A DNA stretch of 64,000 bases from positions 124,001 to 188,000 of the forward strand of contig NZ_JAMRXH010000004.1 of assembly GCF_023740735.1 (NCBI RefSeq), in the 5' to 3' direction. The stretch is from Nocardia sp. CDC159 (GTDB lineage: Bacteria > Actinomycetota > Actinomycetes > Mycobacteriales > Mycobacteriaceae). The number at the start of each line of letters is the position of its first letter. Position 1 is the stretch's first letter. Shown here piece by piece: positions 43,549 through 51,364 of the stretch. Under the pieces are notes generated by a model. The model saw only the letters and a program-made list of their open reading frames with translations. It made no database searches and was not told where the DNA came from. The translations under genes and the position numbers were made by a program.

Positions 43549-45351
43549 GTGTCCGACCGTCTCGCCGACCGTGTCCGTGCGCTCGCCGCGGGAGTTGTCG
43601 GCCTAGCCGTGGTCGTCGCGAGCGGTTGCACGGGAACCTCGCAGGGGCCCATCCCGACGGCGGACAAATTCGTCGGGGCGTTCGCACGCCACGATCTCGC
43701 GGCCGCGGCGGCGCTGACCAACCAGCCCGAGAAGGCCGGTGCGGCACTGGGGTTGGCGTGGGACAAGCTGCAGGCCGAGAAGTTGACCGCGTGGGTAGGA
43801 GCCGCACATGTGACGGGGGATACCGCCACCGTCGACTATACCTACGAGTGGCGGCTGCCCAAGCAGCGAACCTGGACGTATACCGGGCAGTTGCAGATGG
43901 GACGCAGCAAGGGCCGCTGGCAGGTGCGGTGGACCTCGGCCGATATCCATCCGAAACTCGGCAACACCCAGACCATGGAGCTGCGGGGCAATCCCGCGCC
44001 GCGGGCCCGGGTGAACGAGCGGGCGGGCACTGACGTGCTGGTTCCCGGTGTGGTGCACCGCATCTCGTTCACCGCCGCGGGGGCGCCCGATCCGGATGCG
44101 GTGGCCGCCGAACTGGCGGGCGCGCTGGGGCGATTCGACGGCAGGGTCACCCCCGAGTCGATTCTCGACGGCGCCCGTGCCGGTGCGTATCCGGTTGCGG
44201 TGCTCTCGGACCGGGAGTTCGAACAGGTGGACCCCGCACTGCTCGAACTGCCGGGGGTGAGCGCCGAGCGGCAGTGGGATCTGGTGCCCACCGATCGCGG
44301 CTTCGCGCCCGCCCTGATGGCCCGGGTGCGCCGGACCGTCATCGACGAGGTGGAGGGCCGGGCGGGCTGGAGTGTGGTCACCGTCAACGCCAATGGCGTG
44401 GACGTCGATGTGCTGAAAGAGGTCGCGCCACAACCGGTTCCGTCGTTCTCGCTGAGCATCGACCGGACGGTGCAGAATGCCGCGCAGCATGCCGTCGACG
44501 GGCGCGCCGAGCAGGCTGTGATGGTCGTGCTGCAGCCCTCGACCGGGGCGATCCTGGCGGTCGCGCAGAACCGGGCGGCCGATGCGGACGGTCCGGTGGC
44601 CACCACGGGGCTGTATCCGCCGGGCTCGATATTCAAGACCGTGACCGCCGCGGCGGCCATGACGGCCGGGCTCGCCGGACCCGATACCGTGCTGCCGTGC
44701 CCGAGCACGACCGTGATCGGCAACCGCACGATTCCCAATTTCAATCTGTTCACCATCGGCGACGCACCCATGGCCCAGGCCTACGAACGCTCCTGCAATA
44801 CCGCCTTCGCCACGCTGGCCAGCAAGTTGAAGCCCGACGCGCTGACCGTCGCCGCCGCGAAACTCGGTGTGGGCCCGGACTACACCGTCTCCGGACTGCC
44901 CACGGTCTCCGGCTCGGTCCCCGCGGCGGAGGACCTCGTGCTGCGCACCGAGAACGGCATCGGGCAGGGCAGGGTTCTGGTCAGTCCGTTCGGCATGGCC
45001 CTGCTCACCGCGGCCGTCGCGCACGGTTCGGTCCCGACGCCCTATCTGATATCGGGCCACCCGACCGCCATCACCGGCGCGGTCCCCGCCTACCCGCCCG
45101 CCATCGTCAACGGCCTGCGGATGATGATGCGCAAGGTGGTCACCGGGGGAACGGCCGCGCGGATCGCCGATCAGGGCGAGGTGTACGGCAAGACGGGGGA
45201 GGCGGAGGTGGAGGGCGGCTCGCACTCGTGGTTCATCGGGTACCGCAAGGATCTGGCGTGGGCGACGCTGGTGGTGCGGGGCGGGAGTTCGGACAACGCG
45301 GTCGCGCTGACGCGGGACATGTTGGCGGCGTTGCCACCCGGGACGGCGTGA
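43549..45351 (+). CDS. Penicillin-binding lipoprotein (MecA-N/NTF2 type transpeptidase)
   Basis: This 600-residue protein has a lipoprotein-like signal (VVVASGCTG, Cys about residue 26), an NTF2-like MecA-N domain (about 35-145), a PBP dimer domain and a transpeptidase domain. Catalytic motifs are SxxK in YPPGSIFKTV, SxN in YERSCNTAF and KTG in VYGKTGEAE. It cross-links peptidoglycan outside the membrane. It matches the PBP gene after ispG and the GNAT in mycobacteria. GTG at 43549. Confidence 0.93.
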   Translation: MSDRLADRVRALAAGVVGLAVVVASGCTGTSQGPIPTADKFVGAFARHDLAAAAALTNQPEKAGAALGLAWDKLQAEKLTAWVGAAHVTGDTATVDYTYEWRLPKQRTWTYTGQLQMGRSKGRWQVRWTSADIHPKLGNTQTMELRGNPAPRARVNERAGTDVLVPGVVHRISFTAAGAPDPDAVAAELAGALGRFDGRVTPESILDGARAGAYPVAVLSDREFEQVDPALLELPGVSAERQWDLVPTDRGFAPALMARVRRTVIDEVEGRAGWSVVTVNANGVDVDVLKEVAPQPVPSFSLSIDRTVQNAAQHAVDGRAEQAVMVVLQPSTGAILAVAQNRAADADGPVATTGLYPPGSIFKTVTAAAAMTAGLAGPDTVLPCPSTTVIGNRTIPNFNLFTIGDAPMAQAYERSCNTAFATLASKLKPDALTVAAAKLGVGPDYTVSGLPTVSGSVPAAEDLVLRTENGIGQGRVLVSPFGMALLTAAVAHGSVPTPYLISGHPTAITGAVPAYPPAIVNGLRMMMRKVVTGGTAARIADQGEVYGKTGEAEVEGGSHSWFIGYRKDLAWATLVVRGGSSDNAVALTRDMLAALPPGTA

Positions 45352-45387
45352 GCCGCGGTCAGGGCAGGTACAGGGACTGGCGAAGGC

Positions 45388-45441
45388 GTCGATCCCGGCA
45401 ACTGCGTGCCAGGGGACGGAGCGGGTGTTGCCGGGATCGAC
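45388..45441. terminator. Long inverted repeat between convergent genes
   Basis: GTCGATCCCGGCAAC (45388-45402) and its perfect 15-base complement (45427-45441) flank a 24-nt loop. It lies between the convergent PBP gene and a small secreted-protein gene. There is no U run, so termination is a guess; an RNA structure or protein-binding site is possible. Confidence 0.5.
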
Positions 45442-45472
45442 AGGGGTTCGCGACTATCGATATTCGGTGCGA

Positions 45473-45622
45473 TCAAGGAGAGTGCACCCGGTCGGGCGCT
45501 GCCGAGCGGGAATGGGGGACGGGGCCGGACATCTCGGCGGACGCGTCTCCGAGCAACTCGACGACGCCCGCCCCGGCCAGGATCATGCCCACGGTGACGA
45601 GGGCCAATGTCGAACGCTTCAT
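45473..45622 (-). CDS. Small secreted protein, 49 residues
   Basis: This small gene encodes a clear signal peptide (MKRSTLALVTVGMILAGAGV, cleavage near DASA at about residue 29) and a mature part of only about 20 residues. AAGGGAGAAG precedes the ATG at 45622, supporting translation. The function is unknown. Confidence 0.5.
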   Translation of the reverse strand: MKRSTLALVTVGMILAGAGVVELLGDASAEMSGPVPHSRSAAPDRVHSP

Positions 45623-45792
45623 GGTCTTCTCCCTTGTGGGTGAGTGAGATCGAAGGCTCGAACGTGCGATTCGCCGACTGTTGGCCGACTCGGAAAACGG
45701 TAGCCCGACAACGCTGGAAGATTCAACCCCCAACCTTCCCGATCGGATGTATGTGAGGAATGTCCGACCAGCTCAGGGGGTATCCGGCGGCG

Positions 45793-46305
45793 CTATTCGG
45801 CGCGGCGCAGGCTCGCCGCGAGGTGGTGCTGTTCGGGTTGCCCGACGGCTGCCATCCGCAGGCTGTAGTCGATGGTGTCGCCGGAGAGGTGGATCGAGCG
45901 ACCCAGGGAGGTGACGATTTTGGCGGTCGTGGTGCGACCGAGGGCGGTCGAGCCCAGTTCCATCCGCAGGCTGTCGTCGCCGACCTTCAGGGTGCCCTCG
46001 CAGATCTCGGTGATGCCGGTGGGGTGGGCCAGGATCAGCTCGATGCGGTCGGGTCCGGCGCAGCGCAGATAGCCGGTTTCGGCATGCAGCGGGCGGCCGT
46101 CCTCGGCGTGGCGGGTGCGTTGGCGGTAGGTGAGGAATGGGCGGCCGACATGTCCGAAGTGAATCTCCTCGTGGTAGTCGAACGATGCGATCGTCGGATA
46201 CTCGCCGCGGCCGGAACCGCGCCAGACCCCGAGCAGCGGGGCCAGGTGGGCGATATCGGGGTGGGGTGCGACGGGAGGCTGGGCTTCGGGCACGGCGGCC
46301 AGCAT
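45793..46305 (-). CDS. Nitrobindin-type haem protein (peroxynitrite isomerase)
   Basis: This 170-residue beta-barrel has the nitrobindin signatures LLGVWRGSGRGEYPTI, GHVGRPFLTYRQRT, PLHAETGYLR and near the C-terminus EQHHLAASLRR with the expected haem-binding His. Nitrobindins of this type in Mycobacterium bind ferric haem and convert peroxynitrite to nitrate. It is divergent from the ABC-2 permease genes. Confidence 0.9.
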   Translation of the reverse strand: MLAAVPEAQPPVAPHPDIAHLAPLLGVWRGSGRGEYPTIASFDYHEEIHFGHVGRPFLTYRQRTRHAEDGRPLHAETGYLRCAGPDRIELILAHPTGITEICEGTLKVGDDSLRMELGSTALGRTTTAKIVTSLGRSIHLSGDTIDYSLRMAAVGQPEQHHLAASLRRAE

Positions 46306-46449
46306 AGTGGGCGGACGCGCATTCGGGGCCCCGACCGCGCGCGCGGATGCCGCTCGAGGGAGCAGGGGGTCTTGACGGCTCGGGCTCGGCTGCGCCTCCG
46401 CCGCTTCCGGCGATGTCTCTGTTGTGATGGTGCACAGGGAGGTGGCGCG

Positions 46450-47253
46450 ATGACCCTCGAGGTGCCGCGGCGGCGGGCCGCGATGCAGGGGTGGGTGCTC
46501 GCGCTGCGGTTGATCCGGCCGTCGGTGCGCAATGGCGAGGTGCTCACCGCGGTGCTCGCGCCGACAGTGTTCACCCTCGGGTTCTACGTGCCGCTGAATC
46601 GAGTGATGAATTTCGTGGGCTTCGGGCTGAGCAGTTATGCGCAGTTCCTGATGCCGATGATCGTCATGCAGGCGGTCTCATTCTGCGCGACGGCCGCGGC
46701 GTTCCGGGCGGCCGCGGACGCACGCGACGGATTGACCGCCCGATTCGCGACCATGCCGATGCCGTCGGTGACGCCGCTGCTGGCCCGGACCGCCGCCACC
46801 GGATATCGGATCGCGCTGTCACTGCTGGTCGCACTGGTGTGCGGGCATGTGATCGGCTTCCGGTTCTACGGAAGCTGGTGGCACACCGCGGGTTTTCTTG
46901 GCTTCGGGCTGCTGGTCGGGGTGATGCTCGGTCTGGCCGGGGACGTGCTGGGGACCCTCTCGAAGAGTCCGGAGGCGACCACGCAGGCGCTGATGCTGCC
47001 GCAATTGATCCTCGGCATGGTGTCCACCGGCTTCGTCCCCGCTCACCAATTCCCGCGCTGGATCCAGGGATTCGCGCGCGATCAACCGGTCTCGCAGTTC
47101 GTGGAGGTCATGCGCGCGCTGGCCGGTGACCGTTCGGGTCGGACCGCGGTGGTGAGCTGGGCGACGCTCGGGCCCGGAATCGCCTGGGCGAGCGCCGGAT
47201 TGGTGAGTTTCGGCGGCGTGGCCGTCATCGTGGCGTTGCGGCGGCAGCGATGA
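46450..47253 (+). CDS. ABC-2-type transporter permease (DrrB/DrrC-like)
   Basis: This 267-residue protein has six membrane helices and ABC-2 permease features (LTAVLAPTVFTLGFYVPL, MPMIVMQAVSFCATAAAF, QLILGMVSTGFVP). The ATG at 46450 follows GGGAGGTGG. Its stop overlaps the next permease start as ATGA. No ATPase gene is adjacent on either side, unlike most DrrABC loci, so the pair must use an ATPase encoded elsewhere. Confidence 0.85.
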   Translation: MTLEVPRRRAAMQGWVLALRLIRPSVRNGEVLTAVLAPTVFTLGFYVPLNRVMNFVGFGLSSYAQFLMPMIVMQAVSFCATAAAFRAAADARDGLTARFATMPMPSVTPLLARTAATGYRIALSLLVALVCGHVIGFRFYGSWWHTAGFLGFGLLVGVMLGLAGDVLGTLSKSPEATTQALMLPQLILGMVSTGFVPAHQFPRWIQGFARDQPVSQFVEVMRALAGDRSGRTAVVSWATLGPGIAWASAGLVSFGGVAVIVALRRQR

Positions 47254-48056
47254 ACGTCGAATTGCCGGTGGTGACCCGGCGGACCGAGTCCGGGCGGTAT
47301 GCGCTGTCGCAGACGCTGATCCAGACCCGGCGGCTGCTCGTGCGTTGGCGGCGCGACCCGTTGACGATGGCGCAGTCGCTGGTGTTCCCGGCCGGATTGC
47401 TGATTGTGCTGAATACCGTGCTGGGACGGCAGATCTCGGCGTTCTCCGGGGTCAGCGCGCTGTATGGATCGGTGCCGATGGTGACACTGGTGTCTGCCAT
47501 GTCCGGCTCGCTGGCCGGGGCCGTCACCCTGGGCCGCGAGCGCGACGCGGGGCTGCTGGCCCGGCTGTGGGTGCTGCCGGTGCATCGCGGCTCAGGTCCC
47601 GCGGCGCGGGTGCTCGCCGAGGGCGTGCGCATCCTGACCTGCACCCTGGTGCTGTTCGGGGTCGGAGTGCTGCTCGGTTTTCGATTCCGGCAGGGCGCCG
47701 CGGCCGCGGTGGCGCTGGTGTGCGTGCCGGTGGTGTACGGGCTCGGCTTCGCCACGCTGGTCACCGCGGTGGCGGTGTGGACCGCCAAACCCGCTCTGGT
47801 GGAGGCGATTTCGCTGGGTTCATCGCTGCTGATGTTCTTCTCCACCGGCTTCGTGCCGCTGGCGGCCTATCCGGACTGGGCGAAACCGATTGTGGCGCAT
47901 CAGCCCATGAGTCATGCCGTGGACGCCATGCGCGGACTGTCGCTGGGCGGGCCGGTGCGCGGGCCGCTGCTGGCGACGCTGGCCTGGTCGCTCGGCGCGA
48001 TCGCGCTGTTCGCGGTGCCCGCCTACCTAGGCTACCGGCGCGCCAGCCGCCGCTGA
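47250..48056 (+). CDS. ABC-2-type transporter permease, second subunit
   Basis: This 268-residue paralogue has six membrane helices with LVFPAGLLIVLNTVLG, AMSGSLAGAVTLGRERDAGLL and LLMFFSTGFVPLAAYPDW. It would form a heterodimeric channel with the 46450 product. The stop TGA is back to back with the stop of the convergent XRE gene at 48057. The substrate is unknown. Confidence 0.85.
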   Translation: MNVELPVVTRRTESGRYALSQTLIQTRRLLVRWRRDPLTMAQSLVFPAGLLIVLNTVLGRQISAFSGVSALYGSVPMVTLVSAMSGSLAGAVTLGRERDAGLLARLWVLPVHRGSGPAARVLAEGVRILTCTLVLFGVGVLLGFRFRQGAAAAVALVCVPVVYGLGFATLVTAVAVWTAKPALVEAISLGSSLLMFFSTGFVPLAAYPDWAKPIVAHQPMSHAVDAMRGLSLGGPVRGPLLATLAWSLGAIALFAVPAYLGYRRASRR

Positions 48057-48920
48057 TCAGCGCAGGCCCTCGGCCACCTCGGTGATCATCTCCGCTGAAT
48101 CGCGCGGGCTCAGCGCCATCGCGCGCAACTGGTCGAACATCACGCCGAAGCGGCGAATCTCGTTGTGGCCCTCCACGATGTCGTCACCGGCGATGCCCTC
48201 GACGTAGACCAGTTCGGGGTCGGCGGGGTCGGGGAAGTCCAGCAGCACGAACGAGCCGACCATGGCCGGATGCGCGCCCGCCTTGAACGGCAGGACCTGC
48301 AGGATCACATTGCGCTTATCCGATTCCTCGGTCAGCCGCAGCAGCTGTTCGCGCATGACGTCGGGACCGCCCACCACCCGCCGAATCGCGGCCTCGTCGA
48401 GCACCACCCACAGTTCGAGCGGATTGCCGTCGCGAATGAGCACCTTCGAGCGTTCGACACGGGCGCGCAGCCGCTGTTCGATGACGGCGGTCTCGACCTT
48501 GGGCATGGCGGTGTCGAGCACCGCCCAGGCATACCGTTCGGTCTGTAAAAGGCCGGGGATGAACGAGGTCTGGAACAGCCGCGCCGACAGCGCCTCGGTC
48601 TCGAAGTTGATGTAGGCGGCGTACACCTCGGAGACGGCCGCCTCGAATGGCCGCGACATGCCGGGCTTCTGCGCCTCCGACAGCAGTTGCAGCGCATCCG
48701 ATCGCTGCGGATCCTCGACCCCGTACAGATCCAGCATCGCCATCAGGGTGCGCCGCTGCGGTCGCGCCTGGGCGGTCTCGATCCGGTACAGCGTGGTGAC
48801 GTTGATGCCGGTGCGGGCGCTCACCACCTCCTTGCTGAGGCCCGAGTTCTCCCGCATCTCGAACAGCAGCGCCGCCAGCCGACGGAGCCGGACCGTCAGA
48901 ACGGTGCGCTTACCTGCCAT
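48057..48920 (-). CDS. XRE-family regulator with DUF5753
   Basis: This 287-residue protein has a helix-turn-helix (SGLSKEVVSARTGINVTTLY, about residues 26-45) and DUF5753 (SFIPGLLQTERYAWAV; WVVLDEAAIRRVVGG; LVYVEGIAGDDIVEGHNEIRR). Unlike the copy at 33528 it has no DUF397 neighbour. ATG at 48920 with GAGGATT upstream. Confidence 0.87.
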   Translation of the reverse strand: MAGKRTVLTVRLRRLAALLFEMRENSGLSKEVVSARTGINVTTLYRIETAQARPQRRTLMAMLDLYGVEDPQRSDALQLLSEAQKPGMSRPFEAAVSEVYAAYINFETEALSARLFQTSFIPGLLQTERYAWAVLDTAMPKVETAVIEQRLRARVERSKVLIRDGNPLELWVVLDEAAIRRVVGGPDVMREQLLRLTEESDKRNVILQVLPFKAGAHPAMVGSFVLLDFPDPADPELVYVEGIAGDDIVEGHNEIRRFGVMFDQLRAMALSPRDSAEMITEVAEGLR

Positions 48921-49143
48921 CGCGCGAATCCTCCTTGGCGCAGCGGAGTGGTGGCGGAGGGGCCGTAGGCGGTGAGCATACATCTCGGACCGTACGCTCA
49001 GGACGGTTCGTGCTGTCGCGCTGCGATGTCGCCCGCGCGGGTGAGCCGCGGGTCGTGCTCGATGATGTGCTCGCGATGTAACTCGACTGTGCGCTCCTCG
49101 ATGGTAGCGGTGCTGAATCGCGCGATCGCGCAGCGGTTTTCGG

Positions 49144-49602
49144 CTACGGATCGTTCCGCGGCGGTGGAATCCGGCCATCGGGTTCGGTGCCCGCGTCGCG
49201 CTCGATCTCGTGCAGCTTATCGATCAGATCCAGAATTGCCTCGCGGCTGCGTTTGGACAGTCCGACCGAGCGCATCGCGATCGTCCGGACGCCCCGCTCG
49301 CGCAGCACCGCGGCGAAGTCCAGATCCGCGCTGGTGGCGTCCTCGTCGAGGAAGAACGCGGGGGGTTTTCCGAAGAACGCCGCCAGCGCCTTGAGTCGCT
49401 CACCCGTCGGGTTGGTGTGCTCACCGGTGCGCAGCTTGTGCAGGGTGACCGCGGAAATCTGCAGGCCGGTCGCCTCGCGGATCTCGTTGGCGATCGCCTT
49501 GACGCCCGGCACGCGGCGCCCGGCCCTGGCATAGTGCTCCTCGATCAGCGCGTTGAGCTTGTCCGTCAGTCCGCTGATCGGCTGTGGCCCCTGGTCGCTC
49601 AC
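49144..49602 (-). CDS. XRE-family regulator (152 residues)
   Basis: This 152-residue protein starts with an alpha-helical segment and an XRE helix-turn-helix (ANEIREATGLQISAVTLHKL, about residues 40-59; GERLKALAAFFGKPPAFFLD follows). The C-terminal part is helical (REAILDLIDKLHEIERD). The GTG at 49602 has the near-perfect AGGAGGTG ribosome-binding site. It may control itself through the inverted repeat at 49641. The start is 361 bp from the divergent StrR-type gene. Confidence 0.85.
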   Translation of the reverse strand: MSDQGPQPISGLTDKLNALIEEHYARAGRRVPGVKAIANEIREATGLQISAVTLHKLRTGEHTNPTGERLKALAAFFGKPPAFFLDEDATSADLDFAAVLRERGVRTIAMRSVGLSKRSREAILDLIDKLHEIERDAGTEPDGRIPPPRNDP

Positions 49603-49640
49603 GATGTTGCACCTCCTAGGCCAGTGTTCCCCCATGCTTC

Positions 49641-49660
49641 TTGTTTAGCAAACTGAACAA
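49641..49660. promoter_or_regulatory. Inverted repeat in XRE promoter region
   Basis: TTGTTTAG-CAAA-CTGAACAA (one mismatch in 8-bp arms) lies 38 bp upstream of the XRE start, overlapping a possible minus-strand promoter (TTGCCC, 18 bp, TAAACA). It is a candidate autoregulatory operator. Confidence 0.5.
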
Positions 49661-49694
49661 ATTTGGGGCAAGACGCAAGACCTGTGTTCACTTG

Positions 49695-49713
49695 GGTTGA
49701 CGGCGGGTCAACC
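49695..49713. repeat. 7-bp inverted repeat in the divergent intergenic region
   Basis: GGTTGAC-GGCGG-GTCAACC is a perfect inverted repeat in the 361-bp gap (49603-49963) between the XRE and StrR-type genes. It may be an operator. Nothing else with a clear role was seen in this gap. Confidence 0.35.
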
Positions 49714-49963
49714 GTGGGCATAGTGTGCCGGGCAAAGCCGTTGAACCACTGTCGGTTCGAGACGTGCTGGTTTTACTTCCACCCGGAGACGACTCGGATA
49801 TGATCGGCACCTCTCGGCGAGGTGCGGATCGAAACGAAACGGCCCGATTGGGGCTAGGGGGTTGAAAGGGGTTGACTCCTCGGAGAATAGCCGACTTTCG
49901 CTGTACCTGAAAGTGATCGAGTAGTCAGCTGTGCTGCTACGATTGACCTGAAAGAGCAGGCTT

Positions 49964-50962
49964 ATGGCCGATGAGGTTTGTACCGACTCATTAGTTCCGC
50001 TCGCGGGGGGTATTTGTTCGGTCCACGACTGGCTGTCGCGGGCCTCGTCCATTCCAGTCGAATTGGTTCCGGTGGACTCGCTCACCATCGGATATTCGGC
50101 GCGGGTACGCAGCGAAACGAATGCCGAGCACATTCGGACCCTTTCGGAGGTGGAGTCGCCGCTGCCTCCCATCATCGTCCACCGGTCCACCATGCGGGTC
50201 ATCGACGGCGCCCACCGGTTACAGGCCGCGCTGGCGCTGAATCGAGATACCATCGCCGTCAGGTATTTCGACGGCAGCGAGGAGGACGCTTTCGCCCTGG
50301 CGGTCCGGGCGAATGTCGCACACGGGCTACCGCTTTCGCTGGCCGAGCGCAAGTCCGCGGCCCGGCGTCTGATCGAATCGCATCCGCAGTGGTCGGATCG
50401 GCTGATCGCCGGAATGGTCGGACTGTCGCACAAGACGGTCGGGGGGCTGCGGCGGCGTTCAGATGGGGAAGATCTCCAGTCGAACGATCGGCTCGGTCGG
50501 GACGGGCGGTTCCGGCGGCTCGACATCTCCGCGGCCCGGCGATCGGCCGAGGAGTACATCAGGACCAATCCCGGTGCGTCGCTGCGGGAGATATCGAAGT
50601 CGGCGGGCATCTCGATCGGGACCGCGAAAGACGTGCGGGACAACATGACTCGCATCGTGGTGATCCCGCAGGAGTCCGAGGTCACCTCGCTGCCGGAGGA
50701 GGCGGCGCGGCGGGCGGGGGCGGGTGCCTCGGTGCAGCAGGCGATCTTGAAAAATCTACGCAACGATCCCGCGCTGCGGCTGAAGGACAACGGGCGGCAG
50801 CTGTTGCGACGCCTCGCGCTATCGATCATGAACGTCCATGAATGGGAGGAGATGACGATAGAAGTGCCATCGCATTGTCGCGGTGCACTCGCGCGGCTGG
50901 CCCGGGCCAATGCCAAGTCGTGGCACGACTTGGCCAGCAGATTGGAAAACGGAGCGGCCTAG
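49964..50962 (+). CDS. StrR/NovG-type ParB-fold pathway-specific activator
   Basis: This 332-residue protein has a ParB/sulfiredoxin-like N-terminal domain (VELVPVDSLTIGYSARV; VIDGAHRLQAALALN, about residues 28-115), a central helix-turn-helix (SDRLIAGMVGLSHKTVGGL, about 145-163) and a second HTH-like stretch (GASLREISKSAGISIGTAKDV). This is the arrangement of StrR, NovG and related activators of antibiotic clusters, which bind long inverted repeats. It precedes the lanthipeptide operon on the same strand, is followed by a strong terminator, and probably activates it. Confidence 0.82.
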   Translation: MADEVCTDSLVPLAGGICSVHDWLSRASSIPVELVPVDSLTIGYSARVRSETNAEHIRTLSEVESPLPPIIVHRSTMRVIDGAHRLQAALALNRDTIAVRYFDGSEEDAFALAVRANVAHGLPLSLAERKSAARRLIESHPQWSDRLIAGMVGLSHKTVGGLRRRSDGEDLQSNDRLGRDGRFRRLDISAARRSAEEYIRTNPGASLREISKSAGISIGTAKDVRDNMTRIVVIPQESEVTSLPEEAARRAGAGASVQQAILKNLRNDPALRLKDNGRQLLRRLALSIMNVHEWEEMTIEVPSHCRGALARLARANAKSWHDLASRLENGAA

Positions 50963-50974
50963 CGGCGAAGGCGG

Positions 50975-51013
50975 AAAGGGGTGGCAACCCATAGGGGTTG
51001 CCACCCCTTTTTT
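50975..51013 (+). terminator. Strong rho-independent terminator
   Basis: A perfect 16-bp stem (AAAGGGGTGGCAACCC and its complement at 50995-51010) closes an ATAG loop and ends in six T. It isolates the regulator gene from the precursor promoter. Confidence 0.92.
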
Positions 51014-51039
51014 ATGTGTGTCGGAGGGTGACCGAAAAT

Positions 51040-51068
51040 GTTCGACTGAACACGGGTTTGCGCTGAAA
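51040..51068 (+). promoter_or_regulatory. StrR-type half-site upstream of the precursor gene
   Basis: GTTCGACTG at 51040-51048 is an exact copy of one half of the StrR-family site as I recall it (GTTCGActG-N11-CagTCGAAC). At the expected 11-bp spacing the right half is degenerate (GCGCTGAAA, 4 of 9). It lies about 40 bp upstream of the -35 element, a typical activator position. Confidence 0.4.
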
Positions 51069-51086
51069 ACTTGTTTCCAAGCGGTA

Positions 51087-51116
51087 TTGCTGGCCGCTGC
51101 GAATCTCTGTTAGAAA
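51087..51116 (+). promoter_or_regulatory. Predicted promoter of the lanthipeptide operon
   Basis: TTGCTG (51087-51092) and TTAGAA (51110-51115) with 17-bp spacing form a reasonable sigma-70-type promoter. It would give a leader of about 50 nt before the precursor start. Confidence 0.45.
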
Positions 51117-51171
51117 TACGTCCGGAGCGGAACAATCGGCTCCGCATGAAATGAGATTCAAGGAGATGAAA

Positions 51172-51267
51172 ATGATCGACGTGACCAACGTTGCCGACCT
51201 GCAGGACTTCGACGCCACCTCGGCTTCCGCCGAGCGTGTCGCCTCGATCTCGTCCAACGGCTGCTAA
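51172..51267 (+). CDS. lanA: Class III lanthipeptide (lipolanthine-like) precursor peptide
   Basis: A 31-residue precursor starts MIDVTNVADLQDF and ends RVASISSNGC. The leader contains V7-A-D-L-Q11, matching the (I/L)xxLQ motif read by class III LanKC synthetases. The core has S25, S28 and a C-terminal C31. This suits two dehydrations, a labionin/avionin-type double cyclisation and oxidative decarboxylation of the last Cys. AAGGAG at 51160-51165 sits six bases before the ATG at 51172; an ATG at 51166 would add two residues but has no spacing. It is directly followed by LanD and LanKC genes. Avionin-bearing lipopeptides (microvionin, nocavionin, goadvionin) have short cores; the exact cleavage site here is unknown. 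Confidence 0.85.
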   Translation: MIDVTNVADLQDFDATSASAERVASISSNGC

Positions 51268-51279
51268 TTATTTCCAGCC

Positions 51280-51354
51280 GTGTTGCCGGTGCTCATGGGC
51301 CTTGCGCTCATGGGCACCGTCCCGGCGATTCACACCGAAGATATGTGGAAGTAG
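51280..51354 (+). CDS. Possible 24-residue hydrophobic peptide
   Basis: A GTG-started frame between the precursor and LanD genes encodes LPVLMGLALMGTVPAIHTED and ends in WK. It lacks a good ribosome-binding site and overlaps the hairpin at 51288-51318, so it may be chance. If translated it would be a one-helix membrane peptide. Confidence 0.25.
   Translation: MLPVLMGLALMGTVPAIHTEDMWK
51288..51318 (+). promoter_or_regulatory. Hairpin between precursor and modification genes
   Basis: Arms of 13 bp (GGTGCTCATGGGC and GCTCATGGGCACC, two G-T pairs) enclose a CTTGC loop. The arms also contain the direct repeat GCTCATGGGC. With no U run it is more likely an attenuator or mRNA stabiliser that keeps precursor levels above those of the enzymes. 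Confidence 0.6.
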
Positions 51355-51364
51355 AGGTTCACCG

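Noticed and set aside
51280..51354. Second lanthipeptide precursor
   Set aside because: The small frame has no Cys and no LanKC leader motif, so it cannot be a second core; it is listed only as a doubtful peptide.
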